The position numbers and the translations under genes were made by a program. Below the pieces are notes generated by a model, which saw only the letters and a list, made by a program, of their open reading frames with translations, did no database searches and had not been told where the DNA came from. A stretch of 64,000 bases of DNA from Planctomycetaceae bacterium. Its GTDB lineage: Bacteria; Planctomycetota; Planctomycetia; Planctomycetales; Planctomycetaceae. How positions within the stretch are numbered: the stretch's first letter is position 1; every line of letters starts with the position of its first letter. Below are positions 37,370 to 45,529 of the stretch, in pieces. The stretch lies in assembly GCA_041398825.1 (NCBI GenBank), contig JAWKTX010000009.1:285265-349264 (forward strand). The letters are read 5' to 3'.

Positions 37370-38716
37370 TTATTTGGAGTGGACGTGAAGCCGGAATTGC
37401 TGCATGGCAGATTTCAGCTCCTGCTCGAACCGCCTCCAGTCCACCAAAGGTGATACCTGTCCGCCCAGTTTGGTGATTTTGTTCAGCGGACGCCCCGATT
37501 GCAGAAGCCTGCATGCGGTCCTGACATCATTGTCGAGAAAGACGGACGGCGTTGAATCTGCTTTTTTGAGTCCTCTTCTGATCGCAACATAGACAGAACA
37601 GCACGGTACGGGGATTGCCGGGGAAGACCGTGAACTGATTGGGAGGTTGACCTGTTCACCGGGAAGATCAGCCAGCCAATACCGCCCCGTCTCGTGAAAA
37701 GTCTCTCCTGTGCTGTTCAATGAACTGAAATGGGATCCAGCATCCAGAGCTTCTTCGGATCGACTGTAGACAATGAGTCTTAACACCGTACTCCATTGGT
37801 CTGGCATATGCGTGACCGCCGGAGAGCGAAGATGCGCGTTTGGATCCGTATTCGAGACTGCAGCTACGTGTTCAGCAAAGAGGTTTCGATTGCTGCTGAG
37901 TTCATAGATCTCGTGGGACGCTGTGATTCTTGGGTTAATTTCCAGTAGCCAAAGCTCCCCTTCCTTCAAGATCATGTCCACGCCAAACGCACCTCGCAAT
38001 TGAGTTCTGCTGGTCACAGCTTGTGCCGCGCGAATAAGCCTGTCCTGCAGGAGCTGGGGCAGTACCACCGGACCAATGTTTCCGCAGAACTGAAAGCCGA
38101 TGGCATTCAGCGATTGAACTCCACTGAGTATTAAGGAGCAACCAATCAATCTGGTCGATGCCGCAGTCGCAACAAATGTTGCGGAGATCGGACAACCATC
38201 GATAAATCTCTGGTATTGGAAGTCGGGGGAGACTGCTGCCAGGTCGCCGGCGGAATCAAGCAATCGAATATGCTGACCGCCGGAACTATGAATCGGTTTG
38301 ATCAACCATCGTTGTTCCTGATCGCCACCAGTGTCAGGAGCATTCTCAGGGAGGTAAACTCCACAATCGTTCAATGTGCCTCGCAGGGACTCCGTGTTTC
38401 TTACGGCCATGACGGAATCAACCGACGGGCCGATCACTGGACGCATCAGTGCCAATTCGGCGAGCGTCGATGGGTAATTCTCCATCCCACCGCACCAGAC
38501 AAGCGGGACCTCGCCAGAAATAGCATCCAGGATCGAAGGCAGGTCTCGAAAGGAACGCAACTGACCGGCAAACTTCCCACCAGATCTCTGCAAAAGCTGG
38601 ATCAGGTCGGTGTCGGCAAAGAAGTCGAAGCAGATCGGGGCCCATCCACACTGGATGGCTGATGCGGCAAGGCTGCGAACACTGGCGCCACAGATGATGA
38701 CGGGAGGACGCGACAT
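37370..38716 (-). CDS. ATP-grasp superfamily ligase (COG2232-like)
   Basis: A 448-residue enzyme expected to ligate a carboxylate to an amine or thiol using ATP. The N-terminus PPVIICGASVRSLAASA is a Rossmann-like pre-ATP-grasp domain. KPIHSSGGQHIRL fits the ATP-grasp lysine and glycine-rich loop, and GAFGVDMIL...LWLLEINPRITASHEIYE supplies the metal-binding Glu/Asn and the substrate loop. This pattern matches predicted ligases linked in methylotrophs and planctomycetes to tetrahydromethanopterin/methanofuran C1 metabolism, but no gene of that pathway is visible here, so that role is inference. No clear ribosome site precedes 38716. An ATG at 38812, 12 bp after the cysK stop, would add 32 unconvincing residues. 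Probably co-transcribed with cysK. Confidence 0.8.
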   Translation of the reverse strand: MSRPPVIICGASVRSLAASAIQCGWAPICFDFFADTDLIQLLQRSGGKFAGQLRSFRDLPSILDAISGEVPLVWCGGMENYPSTLAELALMRPVIGPSVDSVMAVRNTESLRGTLNDCGVYLPENAPDTGGDQEQRWLIKPIHSSGGQHIRLLDSAGDLAAVSPDFQYQRFIDGCPISATFVATAASTRLIGCSLILSGVQSLNAIGFQFCGNIGPVVLPQLLQDRLIRAAQAVTSRTQLRGAFGVDMILKEGELWLLEINPRITASHEIYELSSNRNLFAEHVAAVSNTDPNAHLRSPAVTHMPDQWSTVLRLIVYSRSEEALDAGSHFSSLNSTGETFHETGRYWLADLPGEQVNLPISSRSSPAIPVPCCSVYVAIRRGLKKADSTPSVFLDNDVRTACRLLQSGRPLNKITKLGGQVSPLVDWRRFEQELKSAMQQFRLHVHSK

Positions 38717-38824
38717 AAAAAAGTGGCGGTCGGCATGCTGCAGACCACCACCCCGTATTAAGGTTGAGATGTTCAATCCATGGCAAATCGCGTGCTCGAC
38801 ACGAGTTGTCATTCAGAGTGAGAT

Positions 38825-39760
38825 TCAGGCTTCTCGTGCGTAGTCAAACATCGGTGTCGATAAATATCGTTCTCCGGAATCCGGAAGGATGACGACGATA
38901 TTCCTGCCGGCATTTTCGGGGCGAGAAGCAACCTTGATAGCGGCGGTCATTGCAGCACCGCAGCTGATGCCGCAGATGATTCCTTCTTCACGTGCGACGC
39001 GAGGGGCCATATCCATGGCCTCTTCGTCCGTTACCTGAACCACTTCATCTACCAGCGACATATCAAGAATGTCAGGTTTAAACCCAGCGCCGATCCCCTG
39101 GATCTTGTGTTTTCCGGGGCTGCCACCTGACAGTACCGGGCTTCCTGCAGGCTCAACAGCGACAGTGTGCACGGGCATCTTTTTTTCGTTCTTCAGATAC
39201 CGGGAAACGCCCGTAATCGTTCCTCCAGTACCGACTCCGGCCACCAGGATATCGACCTTTCCGCCAGTATCTTCATAGATTTCCGGCCCCGTGGTTCTGA
39301 AGTGAATCTCCGGGTTTGCCGGATTCTTGAACTGCTGTGGCATAAAGAAATTTGGATCGGCGGATAGTTCTTCGGCCCTGGCAATGGCTCCTTTCATCCC
39401 GTCCGCCCCCGGGGTCAGAACAAGATTTGCTCCAAATGCCTTTAACATCATCCGACGCTCGACTGACATCGTGTCGGGCATTGTCAGTGTCAGACTGTAG
39501 CCACGCGCTGCACAGACATAGGCCAGCGCAATGCCGGTATTGCCGCTGGTTGGCTCCACCACGGACATGCCTGGTTTCAACTTGCCTGACTTCTCTGCAT
39601 CCCAGATCATTGCCGCCCCAATTCGGCATTTGACACTGTAGGCAGGATTTCGTCCCTCGATCTTGGCCAGCACCTGAGCGTTGATTCCTGCAGTGATGCG
39701 GTTCACGCGAACAAGGGGCGTGCGGCCGATAGTTTCGGAGTTGTCCTGAAAAATGGGCAT
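38825..39760 (-). CDS. cysK: Cysteine synthase A (O-acetylserine sulfhydrylase)
   Basis: PLP enzyme that makes cysteine from O-acetylserine and sulfide. The 311 residues are full length. NPAYSVKCRIG carries the PLP lysine (Lys44) in the CysK-type context, TSGNTG (71-76) binds the substrate carboxylate, GVGTGGT binds the PLP phosphate, and ICGISCGAA is the conserved C-terminal element. LPDSGERYLST marks the CysK/CysM C-terminus. AAAGG lies about 10 bases before the ATG. The ATP-grasp gene follows on the same strand. A cysQ-like gene at 59.6-60.6 kb is also sulfur-related, but distant. Confidence 0.96.
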   Translation of the reverse strand: MPIFQDNSETIGRTPLVRVNRITAGINAQVLAKIEGRNPAYSVKCRIGAAMIWDAEKSGKLKPGMSVVEPTSGNTGIALAYVCAARGYSLTLTMPDTMSVERRMMLKAFGANLVLTPGADGMKGAIARAEELSADPNFFMPQQFKNPANPEIHFRTTGPEIYEDTGGKVDILVAGVGTGGTITGVSRYLKNEKKMPVHTVAVEPAGSPVLSGGSPGKHKIQGIGAGFKPDILDMSLVDEVVQVTDEEAMDMAPRVAREEGIICGISCGAAMTAAIKVASRPENAGRNIVVILPDSGERYLSTPMFDYAREA

Positions 39761-39928
39761 CTAAGAACAGCCTTTCGATGAATCCAGTGGGCAGTCGCGT
39801 ACTAACCCGCAGTACGCAGAACATGAATGGCATTGCGCCGTCCGAGTGATAACAGATTGCGAAATCTGTGGCGACTGCGGTTTCCCCATCGACGCTGAAT
39901 GCTGTCGGCAGCGACCACATTCGATGCT

Positions 39929-40948
39929 TTATCGAACGGGTTCGACCAGAACCGGAACTTCAGCATCTTCACGTGTCAGGGGAACCACGGTGCGAGTGGA
40001 TTTGGCAGTCGGACGCCCTTCGTGGTGCGTGATCTGCACAAGCGCGCTGCCGTTGACGACCTTGCCATAGACGAATCGGAGTCTGGCTTTGTAATTTCCT
40101 GCAGGTGCAACGCGACAGATATATTCTTCGCGATGCCGACCTGAATTCGCTTCGACCCCGTTAGAGACGCGTATCAGTCGACCACCATTGGGTGTCAGTC
40201 GTCGCTTGAAGTTGCACTGCTGTCCATTGGGTTCATCAACAATCAAATCCAGGTCGGCCTGTCCAATCCATTCCACAACAATGCGAAGATCAATCTTCGA
40301 CGCCTCCATGAGATCTTCGCGTGCCTGCGACGCTTCTTTCACGGCACCAGCGCGTTGCATCTTTTCGGCAATCTTCGCGATCGTTTGATTCGCTTCGGCA
40401 TGTTCTTTCTCAAAATCGTCTGTCCATACGTGCCTGATGATCCCGCATCTGGCCCAAACCTGATCGACAGGTGACTGAAACTTATCGGCAATGCTGCGTG
40501 CCTGTAGCCACGCATCTGATGTCTCAGGGGCAACGGCGACGACTCGTCGCAGAACAGCCATCGCCTGATCGCCAGCGTCAAATCTTGCGAGCATCGCGGC
40601 CGTGATCATCTGCTGTCGAGGATCACCTCCGGCGAAATCTGTACGAGACTGAAGCGCTCGTTCAATTTCAAGTGCTGGTCTTTTTGCCAGCTTCATTTCT
40701 ATCGCCAGGACGTCGTAGATCCACGGCTGTGCGTGGTCGTTCCGAAGTGCAGCCAGAAGGCAGTCAACAGCATTGTCGTACAGTTCCTTTTGATGCAACT
40801 GAAGCAGAACGTCCGCCATCACTTCGGAGGAGAATTCTTCTGCCTGGAAGACTTGATCCCAGTCTGACGCGGCAGGCGATCCGTCCTTGAAGACGTCCGC
40901 CAACAGTTTCTTCGCGCGTAAAGAAACCGCAGAGCGGACTGGAGTCAC
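39929..40948 (-). CDS. TPR-like protein with C-terminal DUF2135-like domain, possibly the frameshifted end of the VWA protein
   Basis: 339 residues from a GTG. The first two thirds are helical with TPR character (ELYDNAVDCLLAALRNDHAQPWIY and later pairs). The C-terminal 110 residues (VVEWIGQADLDLIVDEPNG onward) resemble the DUF2135 beta domain seen in YfaP-like secreted proteins. There is no signal peptide and no ribosome site before the GTG at 40948. In this frame the sequence stays open for 31 further codons upstream, with no ATG, GTG or TTG, back to the A8G-TAG end of the VWA gene. The simplest reading is that this is the C-terminal part of one 1,209-residue secreted protein, made by -1 frameshifting or split by a homopolymer error. 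Independent translation is the alternative. Confidence 0.7.
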   Translation of the reverse strand: MTPVRSAVSLRAKKLLADVFKDGSPAASDWDQVFQAEEFSSEVMADVLLQLHQKELYDNAVDCLLAALRNDHAQPWIYDVLAIEMKLAKRPALEIERALQSRTDFAGGDPRQQMITAAMLARFDAGDQAMAVLRRVVAVAPETSDAWLQARSIADKFQSPVDQVWARCGIIRHVWTDDFEKEHAEANQTIAKIAEKMQRAGAVKEASQAREDLMEASKIDLRIVVEWIGQADLDLIVDEPNGQQCNFKRRLTPNGGRLIRVSNGVEANSGRHREEYICRVAPAGNYKARLRFVYGKVVNGSALVQITHHEGRPTAKSTRTVVPLTREDAEVPVLVEPVR

Positions 40949-41037
40949 GGTCTGCGGTTCATTTTCCTGAGCGATGTAGCTCGTCAGAATTACTTCGGAC
41001 TGAGCGATTGCTCGTGCTTGAGTCTGGAAGTTCTCAG

Positions 41038-41049
41038 CTACTTTTTTTT
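41038..41049 (-). promoter_or_regulatory. dnaX-like slippery sequence A-AAA-AAG followed by TAG
   Basis: On the minus strand the VWA gene ends GCC AAA AAA AAG TAG, a run of eight A then G. Its last seven bases before the stop form the heptamer A AAA AAG in the phase used by E. coli dnaX. The -1 frame after it (GTA GCT GAG...) has no stop codon for 370 codons. A weak hairpin (GAGC-AATC-GCTC, flanked by GACT and AGTC) lies about 20 bases downstream. It could drive ribosomal or transcriptional slippage, or mark a sequencing error. Confidence 0.5.
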
Positions 41050-43557
41050 GGCGCCATTGATGGTGCCGTTGCCGATGCCGTCGGCTGGCAATTCTGGTGG
41101 AATACTGCCGAAGCCCATTCCGCCGCCGCCCATGCCGCCCATGCCGCCGCCCATGCCACCCATGCCGCCGCCCATGCCACCCATGCCGCCGCCCATGCCG
41201 CCCATGCCGCCGCCCATGCCACCGCCACCCATGCCCCCCATCATCATATGGAGATTTGTTGGCATGACGAGGTCGCCCATCGGGTAAACACGAGTAATCA
41301 GATTCTCATCAGACTCCGCGGCTTCGCGAGTCGTGATCACCATTACTTCGTCACGAATCATGTACGTCAGTTCCGGGTCTGTTTGAGCGAAGATCAACTT
41401 CAGTGCGTTCTTCAACAGGATTCCCTGAAGCTCGACGTCGCTGATGGTCACATCTTCCAGCGATGAGATGCCTTCCAGATCCAGTTCGACCCTGTCAGGC
41501 ACGATGGTCATCCGGAAGTCAGAACCGACTCCACCACCGACGCTTCCGTAAGTATCTGTGTAGTGCTGTGAGAGTTGATCAAGGACTTCTTTCAGGCTGA
41601 CTTCGCCCGGGTACGAGAGATTCGGGATTGGCTCCTTCAGCATTCGGTTGAGCCAAGCCTCTGTTGGTTGTTCACTTCTCAGGTCCACCGACTCGTACTT
41701 TGGCTTGCGTGTGAGAGACAACGCACGCCAGACATCTGCTGGGGGATAAAGCACAGGTGGCTCATCCGGGAATGGAACGTGCGAAAGTTCAACCTGATAG
41801 AGCGTTTCCAGGAAACGGTCGTGCCGCATGTTGACGAGCTTGTAGGCCTTGTCGAGTTGCCCGGCGGCCTCAGAGACAACAAGGGCTGCTGTTGCTGTTC
41901 CATCCCCGGGACGCAGCAACAAAGCCGTTCGAGCGACAGTTTCCGCCTCTTCGTAGGCCTCTGCATCGCCCTTGCGGGCCTGATTGAGGTTGCCACGAAC
42001 CTGATCGATCAGACTTTGCAATCTTTGCTCGTCAAGTTCGGCTTCTGCGAGAAGCTTCCGCTGGGATTCGCTGATTGCCTGGGCCTCTGCACGCTGTCGG
42101 CTGATCAGCCGATTCTTTTCCACATCGGACTGAACGGCACCGATCGCAGAAATCACCCTTCGTTCGAGTTCGTCGCGAACTTCGGGGTTGATATCCGCCG
42201 CGTCTCGCACTGTTGCGAGAATATCTTTCAGGATCCCCTCAGAATAATCAGGTACTTCTGCACTGGATCGCCGGGCCTCGTCGATCGCGGCATTCACTTC
42301 CTGAGACAACTTCTGAGTCATAATCTGAATTTTGGTCGCGGCATCCAGAAGAGGCGCCTGATCCGCTGCGGAAGGAGCCCGAAGCTGGTCGTCGGCAGAT
42401 TCCTGAGCGAAAGGAGAATTCGCAGCAATTGTGTTGACCAGAGAGGTCAATTGAACATTGTTCTCGTCCAGAATGGATGCTTGTTTTGCTAACTGCAACG
42501 CGTCTCGATCTCGTCCAATCCTGTGAAGACGCTCTGCAGTAGCGGCAGAACTGGATACGACGTTGTGGAGTTCGTTCGCTGCAGCGGTCAGCCCAGACAA
42601 ACCTACAAACTGATTGTTGATGCCGTTGGTGCTTTCGCACTGGCCATAGACCGCCTTCACCTCAGGCCCAGCTGGCATGAACTGGCCGGACGAAAGCACC
42701 CATTGAACTGGCTGGTTGCCGGAGAAATCACCCTGTACCGTCGCTCCTTCCGCCAGATGACCCTTGCCGTAGACAAGAGTGTGTCGATCAGAACGGAGTG
42801 CAACGACGTCGTCGGCAGAGAGCTGTCCACCGCTGACTTTCAGGTTCTGAACGTAAAGGGGAGCCGATTGAATCTGCGAAGCCAGTTCCAGCCCGGATTC
42901 CTGCGAGATCGTAATCGTTCCACCAGTGTGGTTGACAAGGACTCCTGACAGCTGAGTATTCAACGTCGGTCCCAGGAGCACAGCGTGGTACGCAATCTGA
43001 CGTTCCTGAAAATCGTCGACCAGTGCGTGAACTTTGTCGTTTGGAATCAGTCCCGCCGCGCTCATTCCGTCGCCAACGTAGACCAAAGAGACTGGCTGAT
43101 TGCCCGTGACTGCAGCGGTTGCTTTCACGAGAGTCTGTCCGAGATCCGTCGCTCCCAGTGGAGTGCGGGCAGCGAGCAGATCCATCGCCTGACTTGCCTG
43201 TAGCGATGAGGGGGAAACGAATCCGTCGGTCAAAGCAACCGTTGTCGTATCCGCTGCGAAGATTTGGACCGAATTACTTTCAGGCAGATTCTGGAGCAGC
43301 TCCTGGACTGTCTTCATGGACTGTTCGCGGTACTTGCCAGTCTGACTTGCCGAAGTGTCGACGATCAGAATGTGCCGGACAACGTTTGCTGCCGACTTCT
43401 CAGCCTTCAGTGCGAGTGCAAAAAATTCGTCTGAGGCCGAATTATACGTGTGTATCAGTGATGATGGAGGGTTTGCTGCCTGGTCCGCTCCCGATGCGTT
43501 AAACGCAGCCGCGAGACAAACTCCAAAACCAAATGCAGAACCTAGCAATTGCCGCAT
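41038..43557 (-). CDS. Secreted VWA-domain protein with STN-like domain and Gly/Met-rich tail
   Basis: An 839-residue protein exported by a signal peptide (cleavage likely after ASG, residue 23). A von Willebrand A domain follows with an intact metal site DTSAS (Asp67, Ser69, Ser71) and further MIDAS-type residues near TPLGATD and GDG. The middle is helical and coiled-coil (about 370-600). Residues about 690-765 (SLKEVLDQLSQHY ... LKLIFAQTDPELTYMIRDEVMVITT) resemble the STN/secretin-type domain common in planctomycete proteins. The tail is a Gly-Met repeat ending in Lys-Lys-Lys. Such proteins probably act in the periplasm or on the surface through protein-protein contacts; no specific partner is known to me. 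The stop follows a slippery A8G, so a longer form fused to the next gene is likely. Confidence 0.88.
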   Translation of the reverse strand: MRQLLGSAFGFGVCLAAAFNASGADQAANPPSSLIHTYNSASDEFFALALKAEKSAANVVRHILIVDTSASQTGKYREQSMKTVQELLQNLPESNSVQIFAADTTTVALTDGFVSPSSLQASQAMDLLAARTPLGATDLGQTLVKATAAVTGNQPVSLVYVGDGMSAAGLIPNDKVHALVDDFQERQIAYHAVLLGPTLNTQLSGVLVNHTGGTITISQESGLELASQIQSAPLYVQNLKVSGGQLSADDVVALRSDRHTLVYGKGHLAEGATVQGDFSGNQPVQWVLSSGQFMPAGPEVKAVYGQCESTNGINNQFVGLSGLTAAANELHNVVSSSAATAERLHRIGRDRDALQLAKQASILDENNVQLTSLVNTIAANSPFAQESADDQLRAPSAADQAPLLDAATKIQIMTQKLSQEVNAAIDEARRSSAEVPDYSEGILKDILATVRDAADINPEVRDELERRVISAIGAVQSDVEKNRLISRQRAEAQAISESQRKLLAEAELDEQRLQSLIDQVRGNLNQARKGDAEAYEEAETVARTALLLRPGDGTATAALVVSEAAGQLDKAYKLVNMRHDRFLETLYQVELSHVPFPDEPPVLYPPADVWRALSLTRKPKYESVDLRSEQPTEAWLNRMLKEPIPNLSYPGEVSLKEVLDQLSQHYTDTYGSVGGGVGSDFRMTIVPDRVELDLEGISSLEDVTISDVELQGILLKNALKLIFAQTDPELTYMIRDEVMVITTREAAESDENLITRVYPMGDLVMPTNLHMMMGGMGGGGMGGGMGGMGGGMGGMGGGMGGMGGGMGGMGGGGMGFGSIPPELPADGIGNGTINGAKKK
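41110..41247 (-). repeat. Gly-Met repeat with 21-bp period
   Basis: Codes for a tract of GGMGGMG-like heptads, about 45 residues long, near the C-terminus of the VWA protein. The DNA is made of CCC/CCG/CAT triplets with a 21-bp period, which favours slippage and copy-number change. Confidence 0.9.
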
Positions 43558-44038
43558 GAGTAATCCCCTGTGGTGGATCCGGTGTCACCGGAACCTCGAC
43601 CGACCTTCAAACCCTACTCACTGAACTCCCACGGAAACGGCGTTTGTGTGCACAAATCCGACGCAGAAGTCGCCTTCCTGGACGTTTTTTTAGAATTGAC
43701 GAAGTATCAGCTTCGACAACCATCCATGCCCCCACAAACTCACGAATGTGCGGAGCGCACTAGTCTACAGTCGTTCTCGGACAACCTGGAAACGAATTTC
43801 GTGCAAAAAGCGGCAGAACGAGCATCACGGGTTGAAGTTCATTCAGGTGGGCGTCTTACCCGCTGAACCCGACAAACTTTGACAGTTCGGTCGTCGCGAT
43901 TTGCTGGACTGGTACAGGTTGTGGTGACGATAGCGATTTTGATGGTCAAATAGACTTTTAGTGGGCGTGTTTTCCCCTACGGGAAAGCCGGATCCCGCTC
44001 TTTTGGGCTGTCATTGTCAAATTGCCAGCTCCCAGTCC
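43558..44038. other. Divergent promoter region between the VWA gene and the M30-like protease gene
   Basis: About 480 bp with no supported gene. Promoters for both directions must lie here. TTGACA at 43879-43884 matches a -35 consensus on the plus strand, but no good -10 stands at the right distance. Confidence 0.4.
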
Positions 44039-45529
44039 ATGTATTCCGGCGGATGGATCGTGCAAAGCACAAACAGCCCACACCGGGAATTCGCCTCGCG
44101 TGTATCCGTTTGTTTACGCTTAGCGTGTCGCTGTTGGTCGATTTGGGTTCCGCTAGTCTCTGCAGCCTGTTTCTTTCGGATGTCGGCCAGCGGAGATTCC
44201 GGGACGCCAGAGGTTGCGAGTCCTGAGCGTTCAATCGTTGTACGCGACGACGATCGGTCACAGTGTGAAATTGAACTCTGGAATCTTGCGGAAGGATCAA
44301 CGCTGGTCATCGCAAGCTCCGATCTCCGTTCAGGAATCCATTCTGTACGGATTGAATTGCCGGACGAAGCTGTTTCTGGTTCTCAAGTGGATGCCGCAGA
44401 ATCACCGTCTCCCCGGCTTTTACCGGAGCGGTTGAAGGCTGTGGAGGACGAAACCGTACCTCATTTGTTGACAGCTTCTCCCGGGGAATTCACTTCCCGC
44501 CGATTCATGTTTCCCCGATTTCATGAGAATGGCTTCGAATTAGAAATGGTTGTGGCTGTTCCAGTCGCTCATTCGGAGAACGTTCTGGTCTATGCAACCG
44601 ATTCGACGTCACCCAATGAGCTGTCGGATTTGATGAAGGTCGGCTCCAGAATCTGTCAGATCTGTGAGAAAGTCCTGCTGCCGCGTTTGAAGGGGTTGCT
44701 GGGTGATGTCGAGGATCTGGATTCAGATGGGCGCATTTCTCTCGTCATCGGCCGGTTGGATCGACGGGACTTGTCGGTTTTTTCAGCCACCGATATGCCC
44801 GTTCAGGGTTGTGTTAAACGAAGCGACTATGAATGGACAGCCAGTGGGCACCTGAATGATTTTGGCGGAGACATCGTCTACCTGGATCATGGAATTCTGC
44901 AGACGCCTTCACTTCAGGCAGTGCTGATGCACGAACTCACTCACGCAGTCATCTATTCTCACCTCGCCCATTTATACCGGGCAAGTGTTGTGAATCCGGC
45001 TGCGAGCGGTCGCACCAAAACCGGGCTGTCTATGCCAGCGTGGCTGAATGAAGCTGTGGCACATTTGATGGAATTGGCAGTCGAAGAAGGTTCAGAGAAT
45101 TACCGAATTCGCAGGAGTTGGTTTGAATCAAAACCAAACTTGAGCCCGGTCGTTCTTCCTGAGCATGGCGAATCACTGGCGACGAGACGTGGAGGTGCGC
45201 GCGCTGCGGGGACCCGATTCCTGCAAAGCCTGCAGCTTGACCAAAGCGAATTGCAAAGTCTTCTCTACTCCGGCGGAGATTTGTCAGGTCGGTTACATGC
45301 CGCTGTTGGTCGAGATTTTCCGGAAGCGTTTACAGCATGGATTGAATCGGAGGCTGCAGATCTTTCGTACCGCGGTGTGGCTGCCAGCCTGCCCGCCACA
45401 TCATTCGATTTTCAGCTGCGAGGAACAGCCTTTCATTGCTTTCGAGTCACGAGTCCGCTTCGTTGGCTCCGAATTACAAGCGACGATCGATCCGACCTGA
45501 TCGTGCGTGTACTGAAGGTCGACGATTGA
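44039..45529 (+). CDS. Predicted secreted zinc metalloprotease, M30 (hyicolysin)-like
   Basis: A 496-residue protein from ATG 44039. The frame is open back to a GTG at 43961 and the start is uncertain, since neither has a clear ribosome site. A hydrophobic stretch near residues 32-43 may serve as a signal or anchor. The central part has DVEDLDSDGRISLVIG, the strand and calcium-like loop seen before the catalytic domain of M30 enzymes, then GDIVYLD and the gluzincin site HELTH (His298, Glu299, His302). WLNEAVAHLMEL follows with Glu338 as likely third zinc ligand. The C-terminal 100 residues look like a beta domain. The motif set supports an active peptidase; substrate unknown. Its stop codon directly abuts that of the convergent next gene. 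Confidence 0.75.
   Translation: MYSGGWIVQSTNSPHREFASRVSVCLRLACRCWSIWVPLVSAACFFRMSASGDSGTPEVASPERSIVVRDDDRSQCEIELWNLAEGSTLVIASSDLRSGIHSVRIELPDEAVSGSQVDAAESPSPRLLPERLKAVEDETVPHLLTASPGEFTSRRFMFPRFHENGFELEMVVAVPVAHSENVLVYATDSTSPNELSDLMKVGSRICQICEKVLLPRLKGLLGDVEDLDSDGRISLVIGRLDRRDLSVFSATDMPVQGCVKRSDYEWTASGHLNDFGGDIVYLDHGILQTPSLQAVLMHELTHAVIYSHLAHLYRASVVNPAASGRTKTGLSMPAWLNEAVAHLMELAVEEGSENYRIRRSWFESKPNLSPVVLPEHGESLATRRGGARAAGTRFLQSLQLDQSELQSLLYSGGDLSGRLHAAVGRDFPEAFTAWIESEAADLSYRGVAASLPATSFDFQLRGTAFHCFRVTSPLRWLRITSDDRSDLIVRVLKVDD

Noticed and set aside
41008..41466. Plus-strand frame with Ala-His-Ala repeats opposite the Gly-Met tract
   Set aside because: Antisense reading of the Gly-Met repeat; low complexity explains its length.
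43879..43884. TTGACA as a -35 box for the M30-like protease gene
   Set aside because: No acceptable -10 hexamer at 16-18 bases, so it cannot be called a promoter.
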